Part shown: one piece after another, positions 11,870 to 23,318 of the stretch
Numbering within the stretch: position 1 is the stretch's first letter
How the letters are laid out: every line of letters starts with the position of its first letter
NCBI RefSeq assembly: GCF_051622035.1
Contig: NC_135360.1
Coordinates: forward strand, 31,823,206 to 31,887,205
Source of the DNA: Arctopsyche grandis
Lineage: Eukaryota; Arthropoda; Insecta; Trichoptera; Hydropsychidae
Reading direction: 5' to 3'
Length of the DNA stretch: 64,000 nucleotides
Translations under genes and position numbers: made by a program
The notes under the pieces: model-generated
What the model was told of the DNA's origin: nothing
Databases searched by the model: none
The model's input: only the letters and a program-made list of their open reading frames with translations

Positions 11870-12554
11870 CCCTTTGAGTGCTGACGTCTTTTCTGTTGAA
11901 AGCCCGCCACGGTAAAAATTTTGCCAACATTTCCAACGAGAATTATTTAGAAATCCAATAGAAAGCAGGTATAATTATTATTTTGAATAATAATACCAAT
12001 AATTTTATTTTACTACCGCCATCTATGTTTAAAACTAATAAAAAAACGGTGGATAAACGTCAACGACTATCTCACCAGGCATATTTCAAACGCGTCTTAC
12101 ACGTTTTTTTTGCACCATCGTAATGGCGGAGGATCCATTGATGACCAAAATAAGCAATAAGGCAAAGTATGAAAACGATCGGATAAGAGGCAAACTTTGA
12201 CCTGAATTGTAATTGTAAGTGAAACGTAAAGGAGGTATGTAAAAAATTGTAGCTAATCCAAACAAATCCTACATAACTACCGCCGAGTTTTTCGAGTTTT
12301 GTAAAGGTGTGTTTATAGACTCTCTAATATATCTTGGAACAATATAAAATTAATAAAAGAAGTCTATTAATGAATGCATTTTTCCAAAACTAGTTGCATC
12401 TTCTTCATTGTTGTTAAAATGTAATGCTCACAATCTAAATGCCAAGCCACAATGTAAAATACTCAGCAGTTGAGGATTTCCATCGGGAAATTCTGCTATG
12501 GTTATAAATTCAGAAATTCCGGCGTAAACCAGCCTTTATAAACATTGACACGGA
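11870..12554. repeat. Repeat-derived DNA beginning at a TTAA junction
   Basis: It starts ccctttgagtgctgac directly after TTAA, and a roughly inverted copy (gtcagcattcaaaggg) ends near 12897, but no TTAA follows that end, so a complete piggyBac-like element cannot be shown. The part 12085-12250 (gatgaccaaaataagc, then atcggataagaggcaaa, then aaaggaggtatgtaaaa) recurs at 31392-31515 and in part at 14639-14721. Confidence 0.45.
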
Positions 12555-12557
12555 TTA

Positions 12558-12776
12558 AGGTCCGCTCATACCTATCCAGCACGACCCGTATCCTGCAGGT
12601 GTCATGCAAGTGCGGATAGTATTCTTTGGTACATTATATATGGACGCGCATGAATGCGTAAATGCGCATGCGCGAATGGAGTATGAATACGTCCATATAA
12701 TGTACCAAAGAATACTATCCGCACTTGCATGACACCTGCAGGATACGGGTCGTGCTGGATAGGTATGAACAGACCT
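12558..12776. mobile_element. Harbinger-type fold-back MITE
   Basis: The two halves are a long near-perfect inverted repeat (about 85-90 bp per arm) with ends AGGTCCGCTCATACC and its partner complementary to AGGTCTGTTCATACC. The element is flanked by TTA at 12555-12557 and 12777-12779, a 3-bp TWA duplication typical of PIF/Harbinger transposons. The same terminal repeat starts a transposase-bearing element at 62712. Confidence 0.85.
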
Positions 12777-13730
12777 TTACACGACCCATGTTCAATGCTA
12801 CCTTTAAAGGCTTAGCAAATACAACGCTAATCGGCGTTTTTCACGCCCATGGACTTGTTGGCAAAACGCCAATCGACGTTGGTCAGCATTCAAAGGGCTA
12901 TAGAAGCTTTGTATGTGCATATAAGTATATATATGACAATGAACGAAACGTCGTTAGAGGGTTAAACTGCAGGGTCATTCCACTGTTGGGCCGGTCAATC
13001 GCCAATCAATTTTACGCGGTCATTATTATGTACGAGCGATCTGAGGCCGAGAATATATTTATCTGAAATTATCTGAAGATAAACTCGACTTTATTGTGTG
13101 TCGGTCGTGCGATAAGAAACAAAAGGAGAATTAACTTTTATTAATTAAAATTTCATAGTTGCGAGTGCCTAATTCGGCCTCAGTATCAAGATCCTTCAGG
13201 TAATTTAGTCGGCTCGTTGCGTGATCGCGAAGCTTTTTCATATAATCTTTCAGGGAAATTACGTTTTTTTTTTCATTATAATTTCCAGTATCGAAAAACT
13301 CGGGATTGCCCCTTTTATTTTTATAACACTTTCATTCTGGAAGAAAATTTTGATTTTCTTTCTATCCACGTACATACATATACACATGTGCGCATTTAAT
13401 GCGATTGGAATATTTACGATTCTGTTTAATCACGTTTGATGATTGTGCTAAGGATAAGGGTCAAATTCGCCCGGAGCTGAACTGATAAGTCAACAAACTG
13501 TATAAGACTGGAAACAATAAATACCGCAGCGATAAAGATACGTATGTAAACTAGTCGAGATATTTGCTTATATATATTTTTTTTTGATAATAATAAATTT
13601 TCCGTTGAAAGTGAACGCTTGTAGAACATGCTACGTGTAACATCGCAATTATACAGCGTCTGTATAAATTTAATAACTTTCACTGAATTTTTCTTTTGTG
13701 TTTGTGTTCTAAATCGAATATTAAACTTGG
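12777..13730. other. Intergenic DNA without recognised gene
   Basis: Only short unsupported open frames are seen. A gttagagggttaa at about 12951-12963 may be another decayed transposon end. Confidence 0.4.
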
Positions 13731-14870
13731 TTTCATTGTCTACGTACGAACAGCGACATTTTTAAATCGTTCGATGGCAATATAATAATTCGTAACAAAA
13801 ATAAAAGACTCATATTTTACGTAAACGTAGGCAAATAAAAAGAAACTTGATCAAATAAAAAAAAACAATTGAATTTTATTTAAAAATAACGAATCTGTAC
13901 TCTAATATATAGTGACATCTATGATCACTTTTTAAAAATAATTTTATTCTTAATATTCAGTCATATATCCATGCATTAATAAGAAAATAATTTACTTAGT
14001 TCATTGCCCACGTACATTTTAAAATCGTTCGACGGCATTATAATAATTCAAAACGAAAACAGACTCAAATTTTATGTAAGCGTAGGCAAATAAAAAGAAA
14101 CTTGATCAAACAAAAAAAAAACAATAGAATTTTATTTACAAATAACGAATCTGTACTCTAATACTTAGTGACATCTATGATCACTTTTTAAAAACAGTTT
14201 TATTCTTAATATTCAGTCATCTATCCATGCATTAATTATAAAATAATTAACTTAGTTTCATTGCCTACGTACATTTTAAAATCATTCGATTACATTATAA
14301 TAATTCAAAACGAAAACAGACTCAAATTTTATATAAGCGTAGGCAAATAAAAAGAAACTTGATCAAATAAAAAAAAACAATAGAATTTTATTTACAAATA
14401 ACGAATCTGTACTCTAATACTTAGTGACATCTATGATCACTTTTTAAAAACAGTTTTATTCTTAATATTCAGTCATCTATCCATGCATTACTAAGAAAAT
14501 AATTAACTTAGTTTCATTTCCCACGTGTGAACAGCGACATTTTTAAATCGTTTGATGGCATTATAATAATTCAGAACGAAAAAAAGACTCAAATTTTACG
14601 TAAGCGTAGGCAAATAAAATAAACTTGATAAAATTAAACAAAGTATGAAAACGATCGGATAAGAGGCAAAATTTTTTCAGCATTGTAATCGTAAGTGAAA
14701 CATAAGAGGTTTGTAAAAAAAAAATTGAATTTTATTTAAAAATAACGATTCTGTACTCTAAAATTTAGTGACATCTATGATCACTTTTTAAAAATAGTTT
14801 TATTCTTAATATTCAGTCATATATATATTATTAAGAAAACTTTTACAAATTTTTGGTTTGTTCATTGGGT
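13731..14870. repeat. Four-unit tandem repeat array
   Basis: Four head-to-tail units begin with a ttcattg(c) word at 13732, 14000, 14257 and 14513, giving periods of 268, 257 and 256 bp. Each unit carries aggcaaataaaa, then acgaatctgtactcta, agtgacatctatgatcac and a cagtcat-word. The last unit is longer because it contains about 75 bp of a different dispersed repeat (14639-14721). The units are noncoding and unlike a CRISPR array in length and spacing. Confidence 0.85.
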
Positions 14871-14915
14871 TGCTGTTTATATATTTTTAAATTAAAATTA
14901 TATCAATAAACTGAA

Positions 14916-15060
14916 ATGATTCGTTTACATGGTGAAAGTGGTGTGTTTCGCGGGTGTGACAGCCGGTTCCGTGGACCAATCAGATTGCAAAGCGGGACAC
15001 GCCAACCAATAGTGAGTCGCCACACCGGAACCTCGATTCTCAAAGTGTGTAAATTCAAAT
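14916..15060 (+). promoter_or_regulatory. Candidate promoter with ERSE-like element upstream of HYOU1
   Basis: A CG-richer patch holds two CCAAT boxes 30 bp apart (14976-14980, 15006-15010). The second forms CCAAT-N9-CCACA at 15006-15024, one base away from the ER stress response element CCAAT-N9-CCACG bound by NF-Y and ATF6. It lies 2.6 kb upstream of the HYOU1 ATG, whose 5'UTR is interrupted by an intron. Function is inferred; the first exon is not located. Confidence 0.35.
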
Positions 15061-15780
15061 TATTAATTGAAACATTTTCCCCCATAAATTCAATGAAGCC
15101 TTACGATTGTGTCACATATAATTTCAGTCGAAACTTAAGAGCTCGTTCAATATCTATGAAGCTTTAAATACGTCAACATTCTTACTTTGATGTGGTAAAA
15201 TTAACGGCCTATGAACGTTAAATTGTGAAATGACGATCTGATAATACTGACTTGTGGTAGTTTTTCATCAGACGTACCTAATAAATACTCAAACGGTTAC
15301 TATTCAAATTTACATAAATCGTTGTTTGATTACATTTAGTTTCTTATAATCTTTATTATATTATTATCCTATTCTTATTATCTTTAGTTTAGTCAACAAC
15401 ATAAATAATTACACTCGATTCATTATTTGGAACTCATTTTATTAATATAGAAAGAAAATAAAAAAATATATAGTGAGTTTAAGTCAAATTATTGACATAA
15501 AATAACCTGACTTAAAATTATCATAAAATAGGCCCAATCAAAATCATTAACCATTATCACTTTTCATTCTGTTTTCTCAAAAAAAGCAAAGAAAAACCAC
15601 TTAAAAAAAACTTTTTTCGAGTATACGTTGAGCATTAGAAAAGAATATGACAAAAAAACTTCCAACTAAATGTTAATTATCATATAATACAATCCAGAAC
15701 AACGAAATATTTCAAAGGCTACACAAAATTAATCGTTTTATTAGTCTTTCTTCCACGGATGACCACTGTACATATTTTAG
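15061..15780. other. AT-rich noncoding DNA
   Basis: No exon, repeat family or regulatory motif that I can support. Confidence 0.5.
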
Positions 15781-15789
15781 CGTGTATAG

Positions 15790-16190
15790 AGTGGTCTTGA
15801 AAGTTGAGTGAAAGGTCCGTGAACCAGTTGTCGTGACACCGGGGCAGACGAGAGGGGAAAAAATTCTGAAAAAGAGCCACGATTCTGAAGAAATTCATAA
15901 CAAGAATATATGGTTCCGCGAAAACTGACTCACGGAGCTTTCACTTAACGGCGTTACGCGCACGAAATTTCACTCACGCGACAACTGGCTCACGGACATT
16001 ACCGAAGTACCGATACTGGTGGTATCAGTATTTGACCGAAAACAAGCCTTTGGAACTAAATAAATGCTTTTGGAAATCCACATATTTGTCAAAATAACTG
16101 TCGTGAGCCAGTTGTCGCGTGAGTGAAAGGTCTGAGTGAAAGGCCAGTTGGAAAGGTTTGTGAGTCGGAACAACCTCTGCCCCGATGAAA
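15790..16190. repeat. Fold-back repeat element
   Basis: A perfect 27-bp inverted repeat links 15968-15994 with 16102-16128 (core gagccagttgtcgcgtgag on one strand). A third, diverged copy in the orientation of the second lies at about 15808-15835. The words ggggcaga and its complement tctgcccc near the two outer ends suggest further inverted structure. Probably a MITE; terminal repeats and target duplication are not resolved. Confidence 0.6.
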
Positions 16191-16559
16191 TCGCTCTCAG
16201 CCTCCAAAAATGTTGCTATAAAAGAGTTTGTTCATTGTTTGCTAAACTTGGTCTCTCTCTCTCTTGTCTCTCTTATGACTTTAGAGGATACTTTTGTTAA
16301 CAATGACCATTCTATGCATTCTACTTCTATGATCATTTATTAATAAATATGACCATGAATCATATTAAATATGCTTGTTGGAGTTTAAACAAACTCAATA
16401 TAATATACCTTCGAAAAAATATTAAACGCATGAAGTTTTCAGAGATTAGGCATAAATTGATGTCAATCATCAACTTGCTGATTTATAATCTCGAGACCAC
16501 GTAGAAATAAAAAAGACATGTCATCGGAGCAAATCAATAAGATATTATTCGTGAAAAAT

Positions 16560-16780
16560 AAACGTTCACGCACCACGGTTGCGGAGCATGTGGTTTGCGC
16601 AGTGACCGGTGTTCATGTCCACATGGCCTGACGTGTCTCTCAATCCTCAGACCACAGACCGAGGGGTTCCACTTGTCATCTGTCGAGGCTCGAGAGCGCC
16701 TCTGCGCCCCCTAGCGCTCCGCCCCTCGTCCTGCGCCCTGCGCCCCCATCACACTTCACACATAACGGTACATTTCGCAC
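16560..16780 (+). promoter_or_regulatory. GC-rich patch upstream of HYOU1
   Basis: This patch is CG-rich and about 0.9-1.1 kb upstream of the HYOU1 start. It contains TGACGTGT (16629-16636), close to the UPRE core TGACGTG(G/A) of XBP1/ATF6, and gcgccccctagcgc (16704-16717), whose complement resembles the insulator motif AG(G/A)(G/T)GGCGC of CTCF. Either an alternative promoter or a chance CG-rich segment. Confidence 0.3.
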
Positions 16781-17624
16781 TATTCACATTATTCGTTGAA
16801 ACATTATTTCATGTCACTTACGGTATATTGAACATCTTGAACATAACCTGCCCTACGACCATAAACCAACCTAATAACGTTACCCTAAAATACGGGTTTT
16901 TTTTTGCCCGCATTGAAACTTGAATTACTACAAATATTGAGAATGAACATTGTGCAAAGTTTACAGTATGTTTTGTGACAAATATTTTGATGATGCAAAC
17001 CAGACATGGAAATCACATTGATCCATGTTTTTGTGGATTTTTAAAAAATGTTTTTGGTTTTGGGTCATTGGGTCAATTGCACAAATAGTAATAGTTATTC
17101 AAATGAAACATATCAAAGATATAGGTAGAATATTTTTTTGGTTTTGATTCATAGCCATGTTTAATTTTGGTTATTTTTTGGAAGAATTTTTAAAAGGCGT
17201 GTATTCAATTTTTTTTAAATCAGTCTTAAATTAATGTCTAAATTTAGTTATAATAACTAAATATACTGATCGAGTAATTTTTGGTTTTTTTATAATGTTT
17301 GATCACTATGTTCATAAAAATATTTGACCTTCTTTATTATCATTATTATTATATATTTAAAAAATCTTTTCAATGTTATCTAATTAATCAGATTGTTTTT
17401 CAGCATTGAATATGATATCATTTTTTTATTTCTCATAAAAACCCAAATGAAGTTATCTAAAATTGGTTTCGCTTGGGAATTTAATCTTTTTTCTAAGTTC
17501 AATTTTGGTTTTTTTTTCGATACATACATAAATATACACATGAAAATTTATTTAAAAAAAAAACTGATATGATATTAATTTCAGTTGTTTACCCATTTTA
17601 ATCCTAATATAACTCTCATTTCAG
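16781..17624. other. Probable 5' intron of HYOU1
   Basis: AT-rich DNA with no supported exon. It ends in a pyrimidine-rich acceptor (ctcatttcag, ending 17624) eight bases before the HYOU1 ATG. Confidence 0.45.
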
Positions 17625-17632
17625 GCTTCAAA

Positions 17633-20600
17633 ATGATGAAGATAAACATATTATGGATAGTAACATTGATATGGTGCTCCACATATGTTCCGGGCACGTA
17701 TTCCACTGCCGTCATGTCTGTGGATATCGGCTCCGAGTGGATGAAAGTTGGAATCGTATCACCAGGCGTACCGATGGAGATGGCTCTAAACAAAGAATCT
17801 AAAAGGAAAACACCAGCCACCATTGCATACCGAGACGGCGAGAGAACATTCGGCGAAGACGCTCACTCGATCGGAGTACGGTTCCCCAAAAACAGCTACA
17901 GCTACTTAATAGATCTCCTCGGAAAGTCATTTGACAACCCAATAGTCCAACAATTCATGTAAGTATCAAAATCTACTATAAAATCAGACATATTTTGAAC
18001 AATACATCAACTGAAACTGTTTCAGAAAACTGTTCCCTCACTATGATATAACTGCCGATCCCGAACGGGGAATGCCTGTTTTCAATCACGATGAAAACAC
18101 TAAATTCACACCTGAAGAACTCATCGCCCAACTGCTCCACAAGGGCAAAGAATTCGCTCAAGCCAGTACCGGTATACTACATACATTCATACATATCTTC
18201 AAAGTCCTCGTTTAAATGTATCAGTGATGTTACCGCTACCATTTTCTCGTCTCCAGGTCAGCCTATCACCGAGTGTGTCATCACTGTTCCAAGCTACTTC
18301 AACTATGCCGAACGTGCCGCTATGCTCGACGCTGCTCAGATGGCCGATCTCCGAGTACTCCAACTCATCAACGATCACACAGCCATCGCATTGAACTACG
18401 GCATATTTAGAAGTAAAGAGATCAACGAGTCGGCCAACTACGTCATGTTTTACGATATGGGTGCCCAGAGTACTAAAGTCTCCATCGTTGAATACAAAGT
18501 CGTCAAGACTAAGGAGAGGGGCTTCGTCGAAAGCCATCCTCAGTTGCAGGTCATCGGTGTCGGATATGATAGGTTATTATTTTGATGGGTGATTAATTTG
18601 ACGAGTTGTACGGTTTATTTTAATGTTTTTTATGTTTGTTTTAGAAATTTGGGAGGTTTGATGTTTTCTTTGAGACTTCGAGATCATTTGGCTGCGAAGT
18701 TTAACGAAATGAAGAAAACCCCTAATGATGTCACGCAAAATCCACGAGCTATGGCTAAACTTCTGAAAGAAGCCAATAGAGTTAAGACTGTTCTGTCGGC
18801 AAATGCTGATCATTATGCCCAAATCGAAGGGCTCTTGGACGAGCAAGATTTCCGCATCCAGGTAATGATTAAATCAAAAAAGTGTCCTTCTTCATATATT
18901 GATGCTTATCTGTTCTATATGGTTACACGACAATTGGTGTAAGTCCAAAGGTTCAACGACAAAATGAACCCGAAAATTAGTGCACAGACAAATTGTACCC
19001 GCGACAAAATGTCCATGGAAATAATGTTCAAGCGACAAAATGTTCAAAAATCCTAAATTTTTAATGTTAATTATAAATTATTATTTTTCAATTTAAATAA
19101 GTAAATATTGGATACGGTTGAGAACACCTGTCATTTACATTTTTCGGGTACATTTTGTCGTTGAATCTTTTGGACTTGCACCAATTGTCGCGTCCTCGTT
19201 CTATATACTAATATATTTTATTATATTTCAGGTAAAACGAGAAGAGCTCGAAGAAATGTGCGCAGACTTAATATTGAGAGTGCCGAATCCTGTGAACACC
19301 GCTTTGAAGAACGCCGGCTTGACAATGGACGTCATCAGTCAGGTTATATTGGTCGGTGGAGCGACGAGAGTGCCGAAAGTTCAGGAAATATTGCAAACTG
19401 CAGTCAACATGGTTTTGAGCAAGAATATAAACGCTGATGAAGCCGCCGCGATGGGAGCAGCATACAGGGCAGCAGACCTTTCAATCGGTTTCAAAGTCAA
19501 AAAGTTTATCATAAAAGATGCCATAGTTTTGCCAATCCAAGTGCAATTCGATCGTGATAATGACAGCCAAGTCCGACAAGTATGTACCGTGTTCATTAAG
19601 TAATTAAAGCAATGTGTGTGTATGTAATTGCTTAAATTGATTTCGTTTTTTAGGTTAAAAGAACTCTATTCGGTCTGATGAATCCTTATCCTCAAAAGAA
19701 AGTCATCACTTTCAATAAGCACGCTTCAGACTTTTCGTTCAATGTTAACTATGCTGATTTGGACCATCTGCCGGCTGAAGAGATTAAGAATTTAGGTTCT
19801 TTGAATCTTACGAGAGTGGCTTTGACAGGAGTCGCCGATGCAATTGCTAAAACTGATGGACCCAATGTAGAATCTAAAGGTATCAAAGCACACTTTGTCA
19901 TGGACGATTCTGGTTTGTTGAAGTTGATAAACGTGGAGCTGGTCGCCGAGAAGACGTTGTCGCCGGAAGAGCAACAGGAAGATGAAGAAGAGAGTTCTTT
20001 TGCTAAATTAGGCAGCACCATTAGTAAACTCTTCGGTGGAGACACACCCAAAAAGGAAAAGTCTTCGGATAGTGAAGAAACGGAAAGTGAACAACAGAGT
20101 GGCGAATCTGAGCAAGCAACGGAACCGCCTACTGACAAAGTCGAAACTAACGGCACTGCTAAAGGCAATTCTACAGAATCCGGCGAGGCCAAAGTCTTAA
20201 AACCCAAGATTGTTTATCTTAAAGAAAAGATTGGAATTACCGAATCTTTATTATCCATTCCTATTTTATCTGAAAATCAGTACAAAGTCTCAATGGCTAA
20301 GCTTGATAAGTTGAATAAGCACGATCAGGAAAGGACTAGGAGAGAAACGGCGTTGAACAGCTTGGAAGCTTTCGTAATAGATACACAATCTAAGTTAGAG
20401 ATGAAGGAATTTAAAGACTGCGGTAAGGTTGAAGAAATAGAAAAAATACTCAAATCCTGCTCAGACGTTTCAGAATGGTTATATGATGACGGATCGGACG
20501 CCACGGCAAAACAATACGAAGATAAACTTGCAAGTTTGAAGAAGTTGACTAATGGAATCTATTCAAAGCATTGGGAACATAATGAAAGACCGGAAGCTCT

Positions 20601-21066
20601 AGCTGCCTTTAAAGACATATTGAACAACTCCAAATCGTTCTTAGGCACTGCTAAAAACTTCACCAAAGATGTGAACCCAGATAAAGACATATTCACCGAT
20701 GTTGAAATAAAGGTTTTGACTAAGACGATCGACGATGTTGAAAAATGGGTCGCCGATATGGTGGCCGAGCAAAATAAACTCAAAAAACACGAAGATATCA
20801 AGCTGACTGTTAAGTCGTTGACAGAGAAGATGAGCGAAGTTGATAGAGAGGTGAAGTATTTGTTGAATAAATTGAAGATTTGGAGACCGAAGAAGCTACC
20901 AGTGCCTAAAGAGAATGTTACCGAAGGGAGTGGAAAGGTCGACGAAGAAGTGATTGAACCCCCGCCGGTCGAATCGTCAGGCGATGGAGAAGAGCCGGCA
21001 TCCAACATTGAAACGCCCAAGGAGGCCGAAGAGACGACTATTCCGGACGAGCACAATGAATTATAA
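17633..21066 (+). CDS. Hyou1: Hypoxia up-regulated protein 1 (Grp170), ER chaperone
   Basis: Coding exons 17633-17958, 18026-18171, 18257-18572, 18645-18861, 19232-19579 and 19654-21066 join in frame to 921 aa. The start [18 protein letters not shown] is a signal peptide. The Hsp70-type ATPase domain (~27-410) shows [77 protein letters not shown] and [13 protein letters not shown]. The substrate-binding part has [12 protein letters not shown] and the GIKAHF strand. An acidic loop follows, then a helical C-terminal region with EYLLNK-like [11 protein letters not shown]. The protein ends HNEL, an ER-retention tetrapeptide. Length and domain order match the Grp170 family, a nucleotide-exchange factor and holdase for BiP in the ER lumen. 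Exon 5 and 6 are separated by an intron holding a MITE (18921-19197). A splice acceptor just before the ATG implies a 5'UTR intron. Confidence 0.96.
18921..19197. mobile_element. MITE with 9-bp target duplication in HYOU1 intron
   Basis: Inverted ends share gacaattggtg(t/c)aagtcc (left from about 18929; complementary at about 19172-19189). Exact copies of gttctatat flank the element at 18912-18920 and 19198-19206. A 9-bp duplication fits Mutator-like elements. Inside are repeated gcgacaaaatgt words. It lies wholly within intron 5 and does not touch the splice sites. Confidence 0.75.
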
Positions 21067-21735
21067 TCATAAAACAAAACATAAACAAAAACCCATAGGA
21101 AATTATTTATCGACTTTTAGTGTGATGTTTTTACTTTGTTATTTGTTTTAACAAACGTAAAAAGTAGCATGTAATGAAATGAGGGATGGTTTCAGAAAGC
21201 GTTCTTCGGTTTTATAAAGCAACAAAGTGTGATATAATTAATCAATACTTCAAAACATTTCATTATTTAAGTGCACAAACACTTACACACATACACACAC
21301 ACACACATCCACACATGAAATGTTACACTTCTGAACCATGGAAGTTGGTAAATTGTTAATTACCATACGATTATTGTTCTGGTGAAATGTATTTTCACAA
21401 TAATGAAGAATTACATCAGAACATAACCTAAAATACATCATACTATTTTAGGTTATGTTCTTTTGCGTACAGTTTGCTTGCGAATTTCATGCAACATACA
21501 TTTATTGTTCAAATACTAATTAAAAAAAGCTTAAGTTGTTACAAATAAGCTCCAAAATAGAACTATTTTATTTATTTATTTTACTTTCAGACTAATAATA
21601 TTTTTTCATTAGCCATATTTAAGGCATTCAGTATCGATTCCAGCATATATTAGTATAATATTAAGCGTTTGAATTCAACTTCATTACTAAAAACTTATAG
21701 GTATACATATGTAATTACAAAGGCTCAGATATGTC
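21067..21735. other. HYOU1 3' flank
   Basis: Contains a short CA repeat (about 21290-21306) and a perfect hairpin (21418-21461). No clear AATAAA lies close to the stop; ATTAAA occurs near 21521. No coding exon seen. Confidence 0.5.
21418..21461. repeat. 18-bp perfect stem-loop in HYOU1 3' region
   Basis: Arms 21418-21435 and 21444-21461 are exact reverse complements, with an 8-nt loop. It begins about 350 nt after the HYOU1 stop, so it may be in the 3'UTR. Confidence 0.75.
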
Positions 21736-21737
21736 TT

Positions 21738-21972
21738 AACATATTCTGCCCGGCGTATGATTTCATACATTTGCCCATGTGGCGGCACTGTCACGCGTAT
21801 TGGTACCCAATTACGCGTGACGGCATTAAATCACTTTATATAATGAATTGTCCCTAAATCTTTAGAATTTTAGTGTTGGGGTGCTCAATGAAGTGGAACC
21901 GTAAAATTATAGTCTGCTATAGCACTATCCGCGTGGCCACCGGTGGTACACGCCAGGGTTGAACGTGTTAAG
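21738..21972. mobile_element. Candidate piggyBac-like MITE
   Basis: Both ends lie at TTAA words and have imperfect inverted repeats: left ttaacatattctgcccggcg, right complement ttaacacgttcaaccctggc. TTAA targets are typical of piggyBac. The interior has a smaller palindrome (cacgcgtattggtacccaattacgcgtg region, 21792-21819). No open frame. Confidence 0.5.
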
Positions 21973-22039
21973 ACGGCGTATTTTAATTATTTATCGATAG
22001 ACATTTCAAATGTGTGCTTACATAAATACACACACACAT

Positions 22040-22244
22040 CAGTGGCGGCTCGTCCATATAGGCTGCGGGCTGCAGCCCTCCCAGTATAGTATATATTTAT
22101 ACTATTGTCGTTCACATGGGCTCCCAGTATGATAAATATGGATGCTATTTTTGCTTGCATTTGGTCACCGGTATGGTCAACGAGCTACTACAGCCCCATT
22201 CATCCCGCAGCCCCCTCACTTTGAATTCTCACGAGCCGCCACTG
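22040..22244. mobile_element. hAT-type MITE, complete
   Basis: The ends cagtggcggctcgt and acgagccgccactg are perfect inverted repeats. The flanks acacacat (22032-22039 and 22245-22252) are an exact 8-bp target duplication, diagnostic of hAT transposition. The interior has two ggctgcgggctgcag-like segments but no open frame. The split copy at 2199-2752 is a relative. Confidence 0.88.
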
Positions 22245-22252
22245 ACACACAT

Positions 22253-23134
22253 ACACATTCTCATGTTTTTAATTAAAATATTTTGTTAGATGTTTTGGTG
22301 GAAAGGGTACAATTTGGCAATTTGGTAACGTTGTACATGTGTGATTGGTCTGCGTAGGCTCGATAAGTTGAGAAGTGTTTGGGTGTTACTTATTCTTAAT
22401 GAGGTGTTGAAATGTTTTATTTTCTCCCCTTCCAATTTGAGACTTGTTTCGCAATGAAAAACAGAAAAAAAAAGTACGTTTTCGTAATAAAAGACCAAAG
22501 TAAAACTATTGAATTTATGAGACTGCAACAGTTTGGTTATTGATTGTTAATGTGTTCTTTTTTCCTATCATAAATGTTAAATACATGATGTATATTTAAA
22601 AAAAATTGATGTATGCATTTAGAAATAATATAAAAAATAAACAGTCGAAAATGTGAATGTGCAGGCGAATTTTATATTTTCAAAGCGCCCACTTGTCGCA
22701 TTTTCATTTGATTTGCATCGTCACGGTTTCACATCTTTTCGCACATTCGTGCAAATGATTTCGACTGCGAGTTTATAATATATATATATAATAGATAATT
22801 ATAATCAGCGTAAGGTTAATTTAATCATAATCGTGTAAATTATACGTATGTATTTTCATCGTGATAAATATATTTCCTTGAAATGTGTTTTTATATCATA
22901 CTGTCTGTAAATCAGTTCACCGTCTATTTATTTCACATTTTTCAACTAGAACTGGATTTTGGAACTTTGTAGGGATGACGTGTCGGAAATAAATTATTTT
23001 AAAGTTTACAATGCGTTTTTAATTCTCACAATATCCTATACATAAATATATATTTTTCACATCGTTGAGAGAACGACGAAATTTAAGTCGAAGCAGCCCA
23101 TTTTTTTTTAATTTTACCCTTTATATAAGACTAG
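22253..23134. other. AT-rich intergenic DNA
   Basis: No supported gene or repeat; short tata and tacata microsatellites only. Confidence 0.5.
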
Positions 23135-23311
23135 CAGTGGCGTGCGCTGAAATTCTCTCTCTTTTTGTCGTACAGCCTTACTTAATGTGCACGAGCAGGA
23201 TACAAGAGGAACAGCCTGTTCCTCTGGTATCCTGCTCGTGCACATTAAGTAAGGCTCTACGACAATAAAGGAGGTATGTAAAAAGAGAGAGAATTTCAGC
23301 GTACGCCACTG
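23135..23311. mobile_element. hAT-type MITE, complete
   Basis: Ends cagtggcgtgcgctgaaatt and aatttcagcgtacgccactg are inverted. Exact 8-bp duplications aagactag lie at 23127-23134 and 23312-23319. The interior is a palindrome around a gtgcacgagcaggatac word, and carries aaaggaggtatgtaaaaa, shared with other dispersed repeats. Same family as 24210-24384 and 51846-52008. Confidence 0.9.
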
Positions 23312-23318
23312 AAGACTA

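Noticed and set aside
11870-12963. A complete piggyBac element containing the Harbinger MITE
   Set aside because: The left TTAA junction is good, but neither candidate right end combines a matching terminal repeat with TTAA.
13731-14870. Possible CRISPR-like array
   Set aside because: Units are 256-268 bp, repeated through their whole length, with no spacer pattern, and the context is eukaryotic.
19749-21077. Minus-strand frames opposite the last HYOU1 exon
   Set aside because: They are shadows of the well-supported HYOU1 coding frame.
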